Below are positions 9,645-18,701 of a stretch of 64,000 bases of DNA, piece by piece. The notes under the pieces were generated by a model. It worked only from the letters and a program-made list of their open reading frames with translations, was not told the DNA's origin and made no database searches. The number at the start of each line of letters is the position of its first letter. The first letter of the stretch is position 1. A program made the position numbers and the translations under genes. The stretch is from contig NC_059382.1 in NCBI RefSeq assembly GCF_019703515.2, forward strand, positions 9,744,001-9,808,000, read 5' to 3'. This stretch comes from Myxocyprinus asiaticus (taxonomy: Eukaryota > Chordata > Actinopteri > Cypriniformes > Catostomidae).

Positions 9645-11211
9645 CAGGTGCATCTCAATAAATTAGAATGTCGTGGAAAAGTTCATTTATTTCAGTAATT
9701 CAACTCAAATTGTGAAACTAGTGTATTAAATAAATTCAATGCACATAGACTGAAATAGTTTAAGTCTTTGGTTCTTTTAATTGTGATGATTTTGGATCAC
9801 ATTTAACAAAACCCACCAATTCACTATCTCAAAAAATTAGAATATGGTGACATGCCAATCAGCTAATCAACTCAAAACACCTGCAAAGGTTTCCTGAGCC
9901 TTCAAAATGGTCTCTCAGTTTGGTTCACTAGGCTACACAATCATGGGGAAGACTGCTGATCTGACAGTTGTCCAGAAGACAATCATTGACACCCTTCACA
10001 AGGAGGGTAAGCCACAAACATTCATTGCCAAAGAAGCTGGCTGTTCACAGAGTGCTGTATCCAAGCATGTTAACAGAAAGTTGAGTGGAAAGAAAAAGTG
10101 TGGAAGAAAAAGATGCACAACCAACCGAGAGAACCGCAGCCTTATAAGAATTGTCAAGCAAAATCGATTCAAGAATTTGGGTGAACTTCACAAGGAATGG
10201 ACTGAGGCTGGGGTCAAGGCATCAAGAGCCACCACACACAGACGTGTCAAGGAATTTGGCTACAGTTGTCGTATTCCTCTTGTTAAGCCACTCCTGAACC
10301 ACAGACAACATCAGAGGCGTCTTACCTGGGCTAATGAGAAGAAGAACTGGACTGTTGCCCAGTGGTCCAAAGTCCTCTTTTCAGATGAGAGCAAGTTTTG
10401 TATTTCATTTGGAAAGCAAGGTCCTAGAGTCTGGAGGAAGGGTGGAGAAGCTCATAGCCCAAGTTGCTTGAAGTCCAGTGTTAAGTTTCCACAGTCTGTG
10501 ATGATTTGGGGTGCAATGTCATCTGCTGGTGTTGGTCCATTGTGTTTTTTGAAAACCAAAGTCACTGCACCCGTTTACCAAGAAATTTTAGAGCACTTCA
10601 TGCTTCCTTCTGCTGACCAGCTTTTTAAAGATGCTGATTTCATTTTCCAGCAGGATTTGGCACCTGCCCACACTGCCAAAAGCACCAAAAGTTGGTTAAA
10701 TGACCATGGTGTTGGTGTGCTTGACTGGCCAGCAAACTCACCAGACCTGAACCCCATAGAGAATCTATGGGGTATTGTCAAGAGGAAAATGAGAAACAAG
10801 AGACCAAAAAATGCAGATGAGCTGAAGGCCACTGTCAAAGAAACCTGGGCAGGTGCCACAAACTGATCACCTCCATGCCACGCCGAATTGAGGCAGTAAT
10901 TAAAGCAAAAGGAGCCCCTACCAAGTATTGAGTACATATACAGTAAATGAACATACTTTCCAGAAGGCCAACAATTCACTAAAAATGTTTTTTTTATTGG
11001 TCTTATGATGTATTCTAATTTTTTGAGATAGTGAATTGGTGGGTTTTTGTTAAACGTGAGCCAAAATCATCACAATTAAAAGAACCAAAGACTTAAACTA
11101 CTTCAGTCTGTGTGCATTGAATTTATTTAATACACGAGTTTCACAATTTGAGTTGAATTACTGAAATAAATGAACTTTTCCACGACATTCTAATTTATTG
11201 AGATGCACCTG
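9645..11211 (+). mobile_element. Tc1-like transposon 2, young, nested in transposon 1
   Basis: A 1567-bp element with roughly 200-bp inverted repeats (9645-9846 and 11010-11211) that differ at only about six positions by eye. The ends are caggtgcatctcaataaatt and its inverse. It is flanked by TA at 9643-9644 and 11212-11213. It sits inside transposon 1 in the opposite orientation and so is younger. The near-identity of the repeats makes it the freshest-looking transposon in the window. Confidence 0.93.
9907..10866 (+). CDS. Tc1-like transposase, nearly intact (DD34E), C-terminus frameshifted
   Basis: The 319-residue frame encodes the cut-and-paste enzyme of transposon 2. Residues about 13-60 hold the first helix-turn-helix (KTIIDTLHKEGKPQTFIAKE, then QSAVSKHVNRKL), followed by a GRKR linker. 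The DDE core shows LFSDESKF (about residue 160), FQQDLAPAHT (about 248) and NPIENLWG (about 283); 34 residues separate the second Asp from Glu, as in Tc1. After KETWAG a small deletion near 10845-10855 shifts the frame to an early stop at 10864. The missing tail (CHKLITSMPRRIEAV ... PTKY, stop 10929-10931) is still present in another frame. Either M at 9907 or M at 9943 (MGKTADL) could start it. Activity is doubtful. Confidence 0.88.
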   Translation: MVSQFGSLGYTIMGKTADLTVVQKTIIDTLHKEGKPQTFIAKEAGCSQSAVSKHVNRKLSGKKKCGRKRCTTNRENRSLIRIVKQNRFKNLGELHKEWTEAGVKASRATTHRRVKEFGYSCRIPLVKPLLNHRQHQRRLTWANEKKNWTVAQWSKVLFSDESKFCISFGKQGPRVWRKGGEAHSPSCLKSSVKFPQSVMIWGAMSSAGVGPLCFLKTKVTAPVYQEILEHFMLPSADQLFKDADFIFQQDLAPAHTAKSTKSWLNDHGVGVLDWPANSPDLNPIENLWGIVKRKMRNKRPKNADELKATVKETWAGATN

Positions 11212-11838
11212 TAGGTGTGACCTTTTAGGCAACTTCATGCTGCTGAAAAAAATTCTATGTAGGTGTTGATTAGATTGAACAGGGCTGGCAGTAATCAGGC
11301 CTGGGTGTGTCTAGTCCAGCTTAACCCCATTATGAATGCAGTTTCATAGATTTGGGGATTTAGTAACTAAGGGGCAAATACTTTTTCCACAGGCCCAGTT
11401 GGTACTGGATAACTTTTTTGCTTCAATAAATAACATTATCATTTAAAAACTGTATCTTGTGTTTACTGTTTTATGTTAGTTTTTGATTGAATTTCTGAAA
11501 CAATTTAGTATGACATATACACAAAAACAGAAGAAATAATTTTTCACAGCACTGTAAATCTTGCCCTAAATGGCAAACAAAAACAAAACAAATTTTTGTT
11601 GGTTGCATTGCATGTTGGTCAAATAAACCCTCCCTGGTTCTTGGCCAGAAGATTCTGCAATATGGATGGACCCATATTTATGCTGTTTGCAAGTGGTGTT
11701 TTGGACGCAGGTTAAATTTTGTCCAGGTTTCAAAAATCTATAGGTGTAGAACGGGTGTTAAAAGTAGAACTTTACTTGCATTATTCCCATCATTATACGA
11801 TGGCATCTCTTAAACGTTCTTTGTTTCAATCTGTCCAG
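11212..11838. other. Rest of transposon 1, then LSR intron end
   Basis: Bases to 11554 are the 5' non-coding part and right inverted repeat of transposon 1. From 11557 the DNA is plain intron up to the acceptor caatctgtccag (AG 11837-11838). No gene is seen. Confidence 0.6.
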
Positions 11839-12298
11839 TTCGGACGATGAATGGAGTAGCAGCGGACGAGGATATGATCGTGACTTCGATGACCGGCAGC
11901 GCCGTGACTACACCCCAAGTCCCCGTCATGGGGACTCCTTCCGTGGGGCTGGCTTCCAAGGTCGCCGTGCCCACAGTCGTGATGACCTAATGCATCTAGA
12001 GAATGATCGTGGCCGCGGGGGCCGGGACGTGTACGATGACAGCTTCTTGCGGGAGGCCATGGAAAAGAAGAAGCTAGGCGAACAACAGAGGTCCCGCAGC
12101 CGAGAGCAATTGGACAGCGAGAGCGACCGTTCTGACCGCTACAGAGGGGTGCACGGGGGACCGCCACCTCTACCCCTCGCCCCACCCTCTGGAAACCCTA
12201 ATCGCCATGGTAACCATAGCAACTTCCCTCCTCCTCCCCCACCCTACTCGGAGGACAATGAAAGTTTGGCATCATCCAAAAAGAGCAACTTAAAAAAG
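11839..12298 (+). CDS. lsr: LSR, large cytoplasmic exon
   Basis: A 460-bp exon, phase 2 at entry and phase 0 at exit (donor gtatga at 12299). It encodes SDDEWSSSGRGYDRDF, RAHSRDDLMHLENDRGRG, DDSFLREAMEKKKLGEQQ and a proline run ending PPPYSEDNESLASSKKSNLK. R-A-x-S-R-D-D-L, the LxEA-x-KKK block and P-P-P-Y-S-E occur in this order in mammalian LSR. The exon is CpG-richer than the flanks. PPxYS is a potential WW-domain ligand, which is an inference. Confidence 0.93.
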
Positions 12299-12553
12299 GT
12301 ATGAACCAGACTTTAAAGTTTGAGAGAGGTAGTTTATTCTTTCATTTCTTTGATGTTTCTTATGTTACAGGCTGTTATATTGTGAATAAGGATTCTAATT
12401 TTTTTTAAGTAATATATTTAGATATTTTTTAGTGATGCTTGCTAAGACAATCTGAAAATCTACTTATTTTAATTTTAAAATCATGCATCTTTTCTTACTA
12501 ATAATGCTGCTGTTTTTTTTTTGTGTTTTTTTTTTTTGTGTTTTTTTTGACAG

Positions 12554-12589
12554 AATGGAGCAGTGAGCAGAGAGAGTTTGGTGGTGTGA
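12554..12589 (+). CDS. lsr: LSR, last coding exon (NGAVSRESLVV)
   Basis: Acceptor after a long T/G-rich tract (tttgacag, AG 12552-12553). It encodes NGAVSRESLVV and stops at TGA 12587-12589. The C-terminus S-R-E-S-L-V-V is the conserved end of LSR and resembles a class I PDZ ligand (S/T-x-V type, here S-L-V-V). This fixes the gene's 3' end. The six exons in the window give 386 complete residues of tail. Confidence 0.94.
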   Translation, partial: NGAVSRESLVV

Positions 12590-13346
12590 CAGTGGATGCT
12601 CGGATGAAAATAATTCTTGTGTGTTTTAGTGATGTAGCTTTGTGTTTTCATGGTCATTCAGTCCTTTATGTGTATCATCTTTTGTGAGTCATCTTTTGTA
12701 CAATCTAAGACATTAGATTGTAATGTCTTTTACAGCCCTGGCTTGTTTATGAACTTGAAATAACTGATTAACGTTTTTCCTGGTTTGTTGCCTATCATGA
12801 ACATCATAACAGTGAATGCTGAAGTTATGACTGCTATCTGACACACAGCATCAGCGTTAATGTTTTTCTGTACAAATATGTCTAATAAATATTTTAATAG
12901 ATTTAGATTTTTATACATGTTCGATTATGTCATGGAAAAGATCAACAATAGAGCCTTCTCTGTTTTCAGGTATTTTTTGAGTTATTTTAATGTAATATAA
13001 AAAAATAAACAATTTGCTCTTGATATGAACTGATATTATATTTTTGTGCCAGCAGTCTGAGGTATGTAGTGTCTGCAAATTAGTGTGCTCTAATTTTGTA
13101 TTTTTTACGTGTTTAATTTTTAAAATGCAACAGATTTACAAATGAAATGTATTGTTAGTAAAAATCCAATGAGTGTTTTTATGCTGTGTACATTTTTTAT
13201 ACATCTTCCTTCTAATATTAACCCTAACATCAGATGTGGTCGTATGGTGCTTTACCATTTTTAAATTTTTGTACAGTCATGTCATAACCTCATATAGTTT
13301 AATTGTGTAACAACTGCAATTTACAATAAAGCATTTCTATTACACT
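12590..13346 (+). other. lsr: LSR 3' untranslated region
   Basis: AT-rich sequence after the stop codon with no further open frame. It contains AATAAA at 12884-12889, 13004-13009 and 13325-13330, so alternative 3' ends are possible. The extent is inferred from the last signal. Confidence 0.7.
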
Positions 13347-13365
13347 CAGGTGTATTGTCTTTTTA
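13325..13365 (+). terminator. Likely LSR poly(A) site
   Basis: AATAAA at 13325 is followed about 15-20 bases later by cattaca-type sequence and then a GT/T-rich stretch (aggtgtattgtctttttag), the classical arrangement of a vertebrate cleavage/polyadenylation site. The earlier AATAAA signals lack so clear a downstream GT-rich element. Confidence 0.6.
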
Positions 13366-13773
13366 GGGATCAGTGTTAAGAATACCTTGCTGTTAACGCA
13401 TAAGTCCTTTGGTGCTTCTGTGGCCACTGGATGGCAGTCAACTATCCATGTACCACAAATTGAAATAGTGGGAAGGAATGACACACTTGATTAATTTGTG
13501 CATTTGTTAACACATTTGTGATATTGTTTGTTTACATCATGAATATGCCCAAAATTTGATGTTAAAAAAGGTTCCGTTAATATGAAGATGACGTTAATCT
13601 GTCTTTAGCAGCATTGTTAGGTGTAGATGACACTGAATTGCTATCTCTAGAGGATGCAATATCCTTAACAGGTAGGCCTGTAAGTGCAGCTATGCTCGTT
13701 TTAGGTATTTGTGTTTAAGAGCTAGATTTTAAGGTTGACTGCATAGTTCCTTGTTGTGATATCTGGTGGTTTT
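13347..13773. other. Intergenic, no gene seen
   Basis: Unique-looking AT-rich DNA just downstream of LSR. No coding or RNA feature was recognised. Confidence 0.5.
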
Positions 13774-13999
13774 AAAGGAATAGTTAACACAAAAATTTAA
13801 ATGTTAATGTAATTTACTCACCCCCATGTATGATTTTTATTTTAGTTTTTAATTTTTTTTATACCATCTTCTGAAAGATGGTGGTGGTGTTGATAGTGAC
13901 TCTCTTTAAATCTTAAAAAGGATCTTTAAAAAAGTACCATAAAGTCAAATGAAGGCATATTTTGTTTTTGGTGAGCAACAATCAGAAATTTTGGGGTGA

Positions 14000-14324
14000 T
14001 GCTTTACAGTAAGGTTCCATTTGTTAACATTAGTTAATGCATTAGGCATTATGAACAAACAATTAGCAATATATATTTTTTACATTTATTAATCTTTGTT
14101 GTATATTATTATTATTTTAAATATACTATTGTTCATTGTTAGTTCATAGTGCATTATTTAATGTAAAGAAGTACATCTTTTAATTTTAAACATGTATTAC
14201 TATATATTATGTTGTAATTAACATTAACAACTAAGATTATTACATGCTTAATAAGTATTGTTCATTGTTAGTTCATGTTAACTTATGTTGTTAACAAATG
14301 ATACTTTATTGTAAAGGGTTACCA
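14000..14324. repeat. Dispersed repeat, gctttacagtaaggttc type
   Basis: Starts gctttacagtaaggttccat and ends with the rough inverse (ttattgtaaagggttacc), with internal repeats of ttagttcatgttaac type. Three related copies lie at 43460-44565. This is a very AT-rich MITE-like repeat without coding capacity. Confidence 0.6.
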
Positions 14325-14885
14325 ATTTTGGTTAGTTTACAATGAAAATATTAATGTCCGTTCATGAAAACTATGAGAATATTCCGGGTTCAATACAAGT
14401 TAAGCTCAATCAACAGCATTTGTGGCAAAAATTAATTTTGACTTATCACTCCTTAAAAAAAAAAAGGTTACAGTGAGGCACTACAATGAAAGTGAATGTG
14501 GCTAATTTCTGGAAGGTTTAAAGGCAGAAATGTGAAGCTTATAGTTTTATAAAAGCACTTACATTAATACTTCTGTTAAAAAGCATGTATTATTTGAGAT
14601 GTAAAGTTGTTTAAATGGACATTTTTACAGCGTTTTAGGGTTTGTTGACATTACATTGTCATGACAACGAAGTTGTAAAATAGGCTATAACTTTACACAG
14701 AAATGGTTAGTAAGTAATTTATATCACACAAAAATCTTGTTTACATGCATATTGTTTATGTCTTGTGGCTATACTTTTGAAACGGAGTATTTTAACATAA
14801 AAAAAAAAAATTGGGCCCCATTCACTTCCATTGTAAGTTCCTTTTGGCGATAAACATTGTATGTTCTCACATTAACCGTTATTTT
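14325..14885. repeat. Dispersed repeat (also at 53325-53840), copy 1
   Basis: Shares blocks gttcaatacaagttaagctc, ggttacagtgaggcactaca and gtcttgtggctatactt with 53325-53840 in the same order. Both copies are non-coding and diverged. Confidence 0.6.
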
Positions 14886-16225
14886 AAAGCCACTGCTCTC
14901 TTAAAGGGGTCATGACATGAGGAATCAAATTTTCCTTGATCTTTTGACATATAAGAGGTCATTGTACTAGAAAACACTATGTTTCAGAACTAAAAACTTC
15001 CTCCTTAACAGAGAAAGAGCATTTATTTAAACCAGACTGTTGAAATGGCTCGTTTGGAATCTGTGGAACTTGTGATGTCACAAGGACCAAGTACATTTGC
15101 AAATGACTGCCTCCTCAGCAAGACATCAATGCCTATTTTTCAGCATTGCACCCTTGGCTCTGCCCGCTGGAGCTCAGACAGTCAGTCACATGTGAAGAGG
15201 AGAGAGGGCCTGTCCTGGGAGAATCATCTACACCAAAGAGGAGTTACATGGGATACCTTCATGTGCTTATCTTTTTACATAAACATGCACTAATTTAATG
15301 GCTTTGACTGTTATCATACATCTCGCACCGCTTTTAAAATACGCGTCAAGACACAAGTTACAACTCTAAAAAGGAAACTCGTATTGTTACATTTAGTTAT
15401 CTTGCTGTTTTGAAGGCATTGTGGACCGTTTTTGCATGCATCTATGCTATTTTTAATTATTGGTCTGTTGTAAACATGCACTAGATGGATGTCTTTTATA
15501 GTTTTGATGTGTTTCCGGTGATGTGCGCCGCGTTATAATTTTTAAAAATATCTCATTCTGCTGTTGCCACTGACTGGGAGAAACACATGCCATTCTGTGT
15601 GTAAACAAACACGGGAGATGTGTGAGATGTCACACCTGTGAAGACCAGCGTCTCTGGTTTGGCCTGTTGAAGCCGGCTGAAGCACCCCAACATCACCGTG
15701 GATTGTATTATGCTTACGTATTCAGAACATTTCAGCGTAGATTGCTTGTGAACAAGTCACAATATGATTCAAGCTGTTATTGAAAGATGGGGCAGTTAAA
15801 ACACTACTGGACCGCAAAACCATGAGTAAACAGTGTCATTCATGAATGTTTCAAATGTCATGACTGTTTGATAGTTGCTTTGCTTGAGTGAACAGTTTGA
15901 TACATTCAGATTAAATGTGTTGGGTGTACGTTATGTGTTAAAACTGAAATGTAGTTTTATAAATTATAATGTGAAGCCTGTTCTTTTTCTTCAGATTGCA
16001 TTTCAAATTTATTCGAAATGTATTTTAGGTGCTGGACGAAGTTAGCCAATCATAGCAGTGGGCATTTACATTGAAGTCTTAAAGGGCCAGAAAGCTTAAA
16101 ACCGAGCATTTCAGAAAGAGGGCCAGAGACAGGGTGGAAAATTTTCATATATTATTAAATTATGACTGTTTTGGTGCAACAAAAAAACGTTACTAACATT
16201 ATAAGTGGACCTCAGGGAAGACAAT

Positions 16226-16448
16226 TGTGATGAGGAGGAGGGCGTGGCCAGGCCGTGAGGATACACGCCCGGCGCTGAGTTGCCTAATCAGCGGGAGGGA
16301 GATAAGGGAAGAGCTGGGGACGCCAGAGAGGGAGAGAGACACACGCGGCCGCTCTGTGTGTGTGTTTATGTTGCTGTGTTTTCAGTTTGATGTTCTGTTT
16401 GATTAAAGATTTATTGTTTGTTACTCCGGTTCCCGCATCCTCATTACA
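16226..16448 (+). repeat. 5' LTR of the miniature LTR element
   Basis: A 223-bp repeat beginning TG and ending CA. It contains a NotI-like gcggccgc, a gtgtgtgttt tract and attaaa (about 16402), a possible poly(A) signal near its 3' end. It aligns with 16819-17031 over most of its length. Confidence 0.85.
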
Positions 16449-16818
16449 CTGGTGCCGAAACATGGGAAAGGAGGAAGGACACGCTGTCCGGGAGAACTCG
16501 CCACTGCCGTCCGCCAGGTGGAGGAGGAGACATTGCCGTCCGCCAGGGGATGGAGGAACCGCTGCCATCCGCCAGGGGATGGAGGAGCGGCTGAGGACCG
16601 GGTGGGCAGCGTGCCCGCGGGAGCTGAAGAAGAGAGTTTCTTTTCTCTCTCTCTTTCTCTCTCCCCCTCCCTCCCCTCATCTCTCTTAGATTCTCAGGAG
16701 GCAGGGAGGACCATCAGGTGGTGGAACGGCCAGAAGGGCAGCGTCTCCCCTCCAGAGATGGGTGGGGGGAGTAAGCCAGTCCGGAAGGCGCCCCGGCCTG
16801 AATCGGGTGGTGGAGGAG
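16449..16818 (+). other. Internal region of the miniature LTR element
   Basis: After the primer-site motif come three tandem 29-bp units (ccgtccgccaggtggagg / ccgtccgccaggggatgg / ccatccgccaggggatgg, about 16507-16595). A CT-rich stretch (about 16645-16685) and a G-rich segment follow. Open frames exist in several phases because the region is GC-rich, but none resembles Gag or Pol. I regard it as non-coding. Confidence 0.7.
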
Positions 16819-17031
16819 TGTGATGAGGAGAAGGACTTGGCCGGGCCATGAGGATACACGTGGGAGGAAGATAAGGGAAGAGCCAGGGACGCCAGAGAGG
16901 GAGCGAGACACACGCGGCCGCTCTGTGTGTGTGTGTTTGTGTTGCTGTGTTTTCAGTTTGATGTTCTGTTTGATTAAAGATTTGTTGTTTGTTACTCCAG
17001 TTCCTGCATCCTTCTTTCCCAAACTGTTACA
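16819..17031 (+). repeat. 3' LTR of the miniature LTR element
   Basis: A 213-bp repeat that lacks about 25 bases present after ggatacacg in the 5' LTR and has extra bases (tctttcccaaactgt) before its terminal ttaca. Otherwise it is close to the 5' LTR. Confidence 0.85.
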
Positions 17032-17237
17032 ACAATAAAATTATAAAAACGTCAATGTCATGACCTCTTTAAAGCACTCATGAACGTGCAAGGCTCACTA
17101 AGACACTGTATTTACTGTAAAATGACTTAAATTAAAATTAAAGCATCTCCTCGTGTTTTGTATAAAAAAGAAAGTCATATTTTGAACTACAGGTAAATTA
17201 TGAAAATACATTTTCATTTTTGGATGAACTATACCTC

Positions 17238-17946
17238 TAACAAAAAAAGCAACATTTTTTTAACACAGTTGGAGGAGATGGACCATCAACTGCCTCTGTC
17301 TCAGAGTGAGATGTTAGTTTCTGAAATCCACTATTGGTGTCATGCCAAGATCATAGCAGAGAGGTAGCCATCAACATTTTCATCCATCTGGTGTCTTAAA
17401 GCTACCATTCCTTCATATATGCTGGCCTGTTTTGTTTTTTGTTTGTTTTTTGTTTTTTTTTTGAGGTAAAGGAACCTTGGGGAGATCTGCTTATAGCCAA
17501 CATCAGCAGAACAATACCACCACCAAATGGGCAGATGACCTCCACAGCCTAGATGGCTGTTTTGAAGGTGTAGTTCATCCAAGAATGAAGACTTTCTCAA
17601 TTCTGTGTAACACAAATGATGAATTTTTGAAGAATATCCCGGCCACTCTTTACCATATAATGAAGGTGAATGTGAACTGGTGCTGTCAAGCTACGAAATG
17701 ACCAAAACAGCACCATAAAAGTGGTCCATTTGACTCAGATGCACTATTCCAAGTCTTCTGAAGACATATGATAGCAATTGTGTGGACGAAATATTGAAAA
17801 ACATCTTTCTGAGAAATTTCAGTTGACAAAAACTCACAGAAAACATGAGTTTTGGAAAATGAGATGTGATCTACAAGCTTTATGGATGTCATAGAAAGAC
17901 TGTAAGTCTATCCTGTTTTCATTCATGTCAGAAATCAAGGATGGTG
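17238..17946. other. Intergenic, with a decayed MITE half
   Basis: At about 17563-17800 the string gtgtagttcatccaagaatg starts a stretch with the layout of the agttcaccc MITE (caatgaag..gaatg, cataaaagtggtccatt). The right terminus is not recognisable. No gene is seen. Confidence 0.4.
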
Positions 17947-18381
17947 GGGGCTGGGTAGCTCAGCAAGTAAAGACGCTGACAACCACACCTGGAGTCGCAA
18001 GCTCAAATCCAGGGAGTGCTGAGTGATTCCAGTCAGGTTTCCTAAGCAACCAATTGGCCTGGTTGCTAGGGTGGGTAGAGTCACGTTGGGTTAACCTCCT
18101 CGTGGTCGCCATAATGTGGTCTTGCTCTTGGTGGGGCGCATGTTGAGTTGTGCGTGGATGCCGCAGAGAATAGTGTGAAGCCTCCACATGTGCTATGTCT
18201 CTGCGGTAATATGCTCAACAAGCCACATGATAAGATGTGCGGATTGACAGTCTCAGATGCGGAGGCAACTGAGATTCATCCTCCGCCACCCGGATTGAGG
18301 CGAGTCACTATGCCACCACGAGGACATAGAGTGCATTGGGAATTGGGGAGAAAAATCCCAAAAATAAAAATAAATAAATAA
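17947..18381 (+). mobile_element. tRNA-derived SINE, copy 3
   Basis: Head ggggctgggtagctcagcaa, B-box-like caagctcaaatcc (degenerate), and an A-rich tail with taaa repeats. It is flanked by aaatcaaggatggtg (17932-17946) and aaatcaaagacggtg (18382-18396), a 13/15 duplication. Confidence 0.85.
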
Positions 18382-18660
18382 AAATCAAAGACGGTGCTAC
18401 TGTTAAAAAGGTCTATTAAAGTTGATATTAACTTTAAATTGTGTCATCTGCACTAGCTTTGTTTGCGGCTTTCATGAAAGTTCATAGTAGTTGTAGTAGA
18501 AGTAGTAAAGTGAGAAGTAGTTATGTCTGATTCGAGTTAGAAACATGCTTTTGGGTCGGATCTTTTCAATGAATAGATTGATTCAGATTACAAAACCGTA
18601 CATGATTATGCAATATAAACTAAAGTAGAATTTGTAGTGATTTAGTTTTGTGAGAATCAT

Positions 18661-18701
18661 TAGATAGACAGACAGACAGACAGACAGATAGATAGATAGA
18701 T
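18661..18701. repeat. GACA/GATA microsatellite
   Basis: Runs of (gaca)n followed by (gata)n in uninterrupted 4-base periodicity. Confidence 0.95.

Larger units (their letters stand above)
8412..11554 (-). mobile_element. Tc1-like transposon 1, interrupted by a second Tc1
   Basis: Terminal inverted repeats start cagtgttgtgaaaaagtatt and end with the inverse (tttttcacagcactg). The element is flanked by TA at 8410-8411 and 11555-11556, the duplication expected for Tc1/mariner. Without the nested element (9645-11211 plus the TA) it is about 1.57 kb, the usual Tc1 size. Its transposase (8619-9632, minus strand) is broken. It lies in an LSR intron, antisense to LSR. Confidence 0.9.
16226..17031 (+). 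mobile_element. Miniature LTR retrotransposon (TRIM-like), 806 bp
   Basis: Two direct LTRs (16226-16448 and 16819-17031) begin tgtgatgagga and end ttaca. A primer-binding-like site (tggtgccgaaac at 16450) follows the first LTR, and a purine-rich tract (gggtggtggaggag) precedes the second. The whole is flanked by the 5-bp duplication ACAAT (16221-16225 and 17032-17036). The internal region is only 370 bp and has no gag or pol. This is the layout of a terminal-repeat retrotransposon in miniature or of an internal deletion derivative; orientation follows the primer site. The LTRs differ by a 25-bp gap and point changes, so it is not very recent. Confidence 0.85.
14902..17072. mobile_element. MITE with gtcatgacat ends, host of an LTR element
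   Basis: The left end ttaaaggggtcatgacatga is inverted at 17050-17072 (gtcatgacctctttaa). A shorter relative lies at 55812-56240 in MAG intron 5, sharing subterminal blocks (for example tttcagaact and gatgtcaca). It was split by the miniature LTR element at 16226-17031. No transposase is visible. Confidence 0.6.
13774..17237. mobile_element. Outer MITE (agttcaccc type) carrying nested repeats
   Basis: The left terminus aaaggaatagttaacacaaa and the right terminus cattttcatttttggatgaa ... ctat are inverted and match the MITE family at 4693, though diverged. The two halves are more than 3 kb apart because other repeats inserted between them (14000-14324, 14325-14885, 14902-17072). Pairing the halves is an inference from the terminal similarity. 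Confidence 0.45.

Noticed and set aside
9907..10866. A 319-residue open frame as a host gene
   Set aside because: DDE transposase motifs and flanking inverted repeats with a TA duplication show that it belongs to a Tc1 transposon.
16360..16823. Overlapping GC-rich open frames around 16.4-16.8 kb as a protein gene
   Set aside because: All frames are open because the interior of the LTR element is GC-rich and repetitive; no Gag, Pol or host motif is present.
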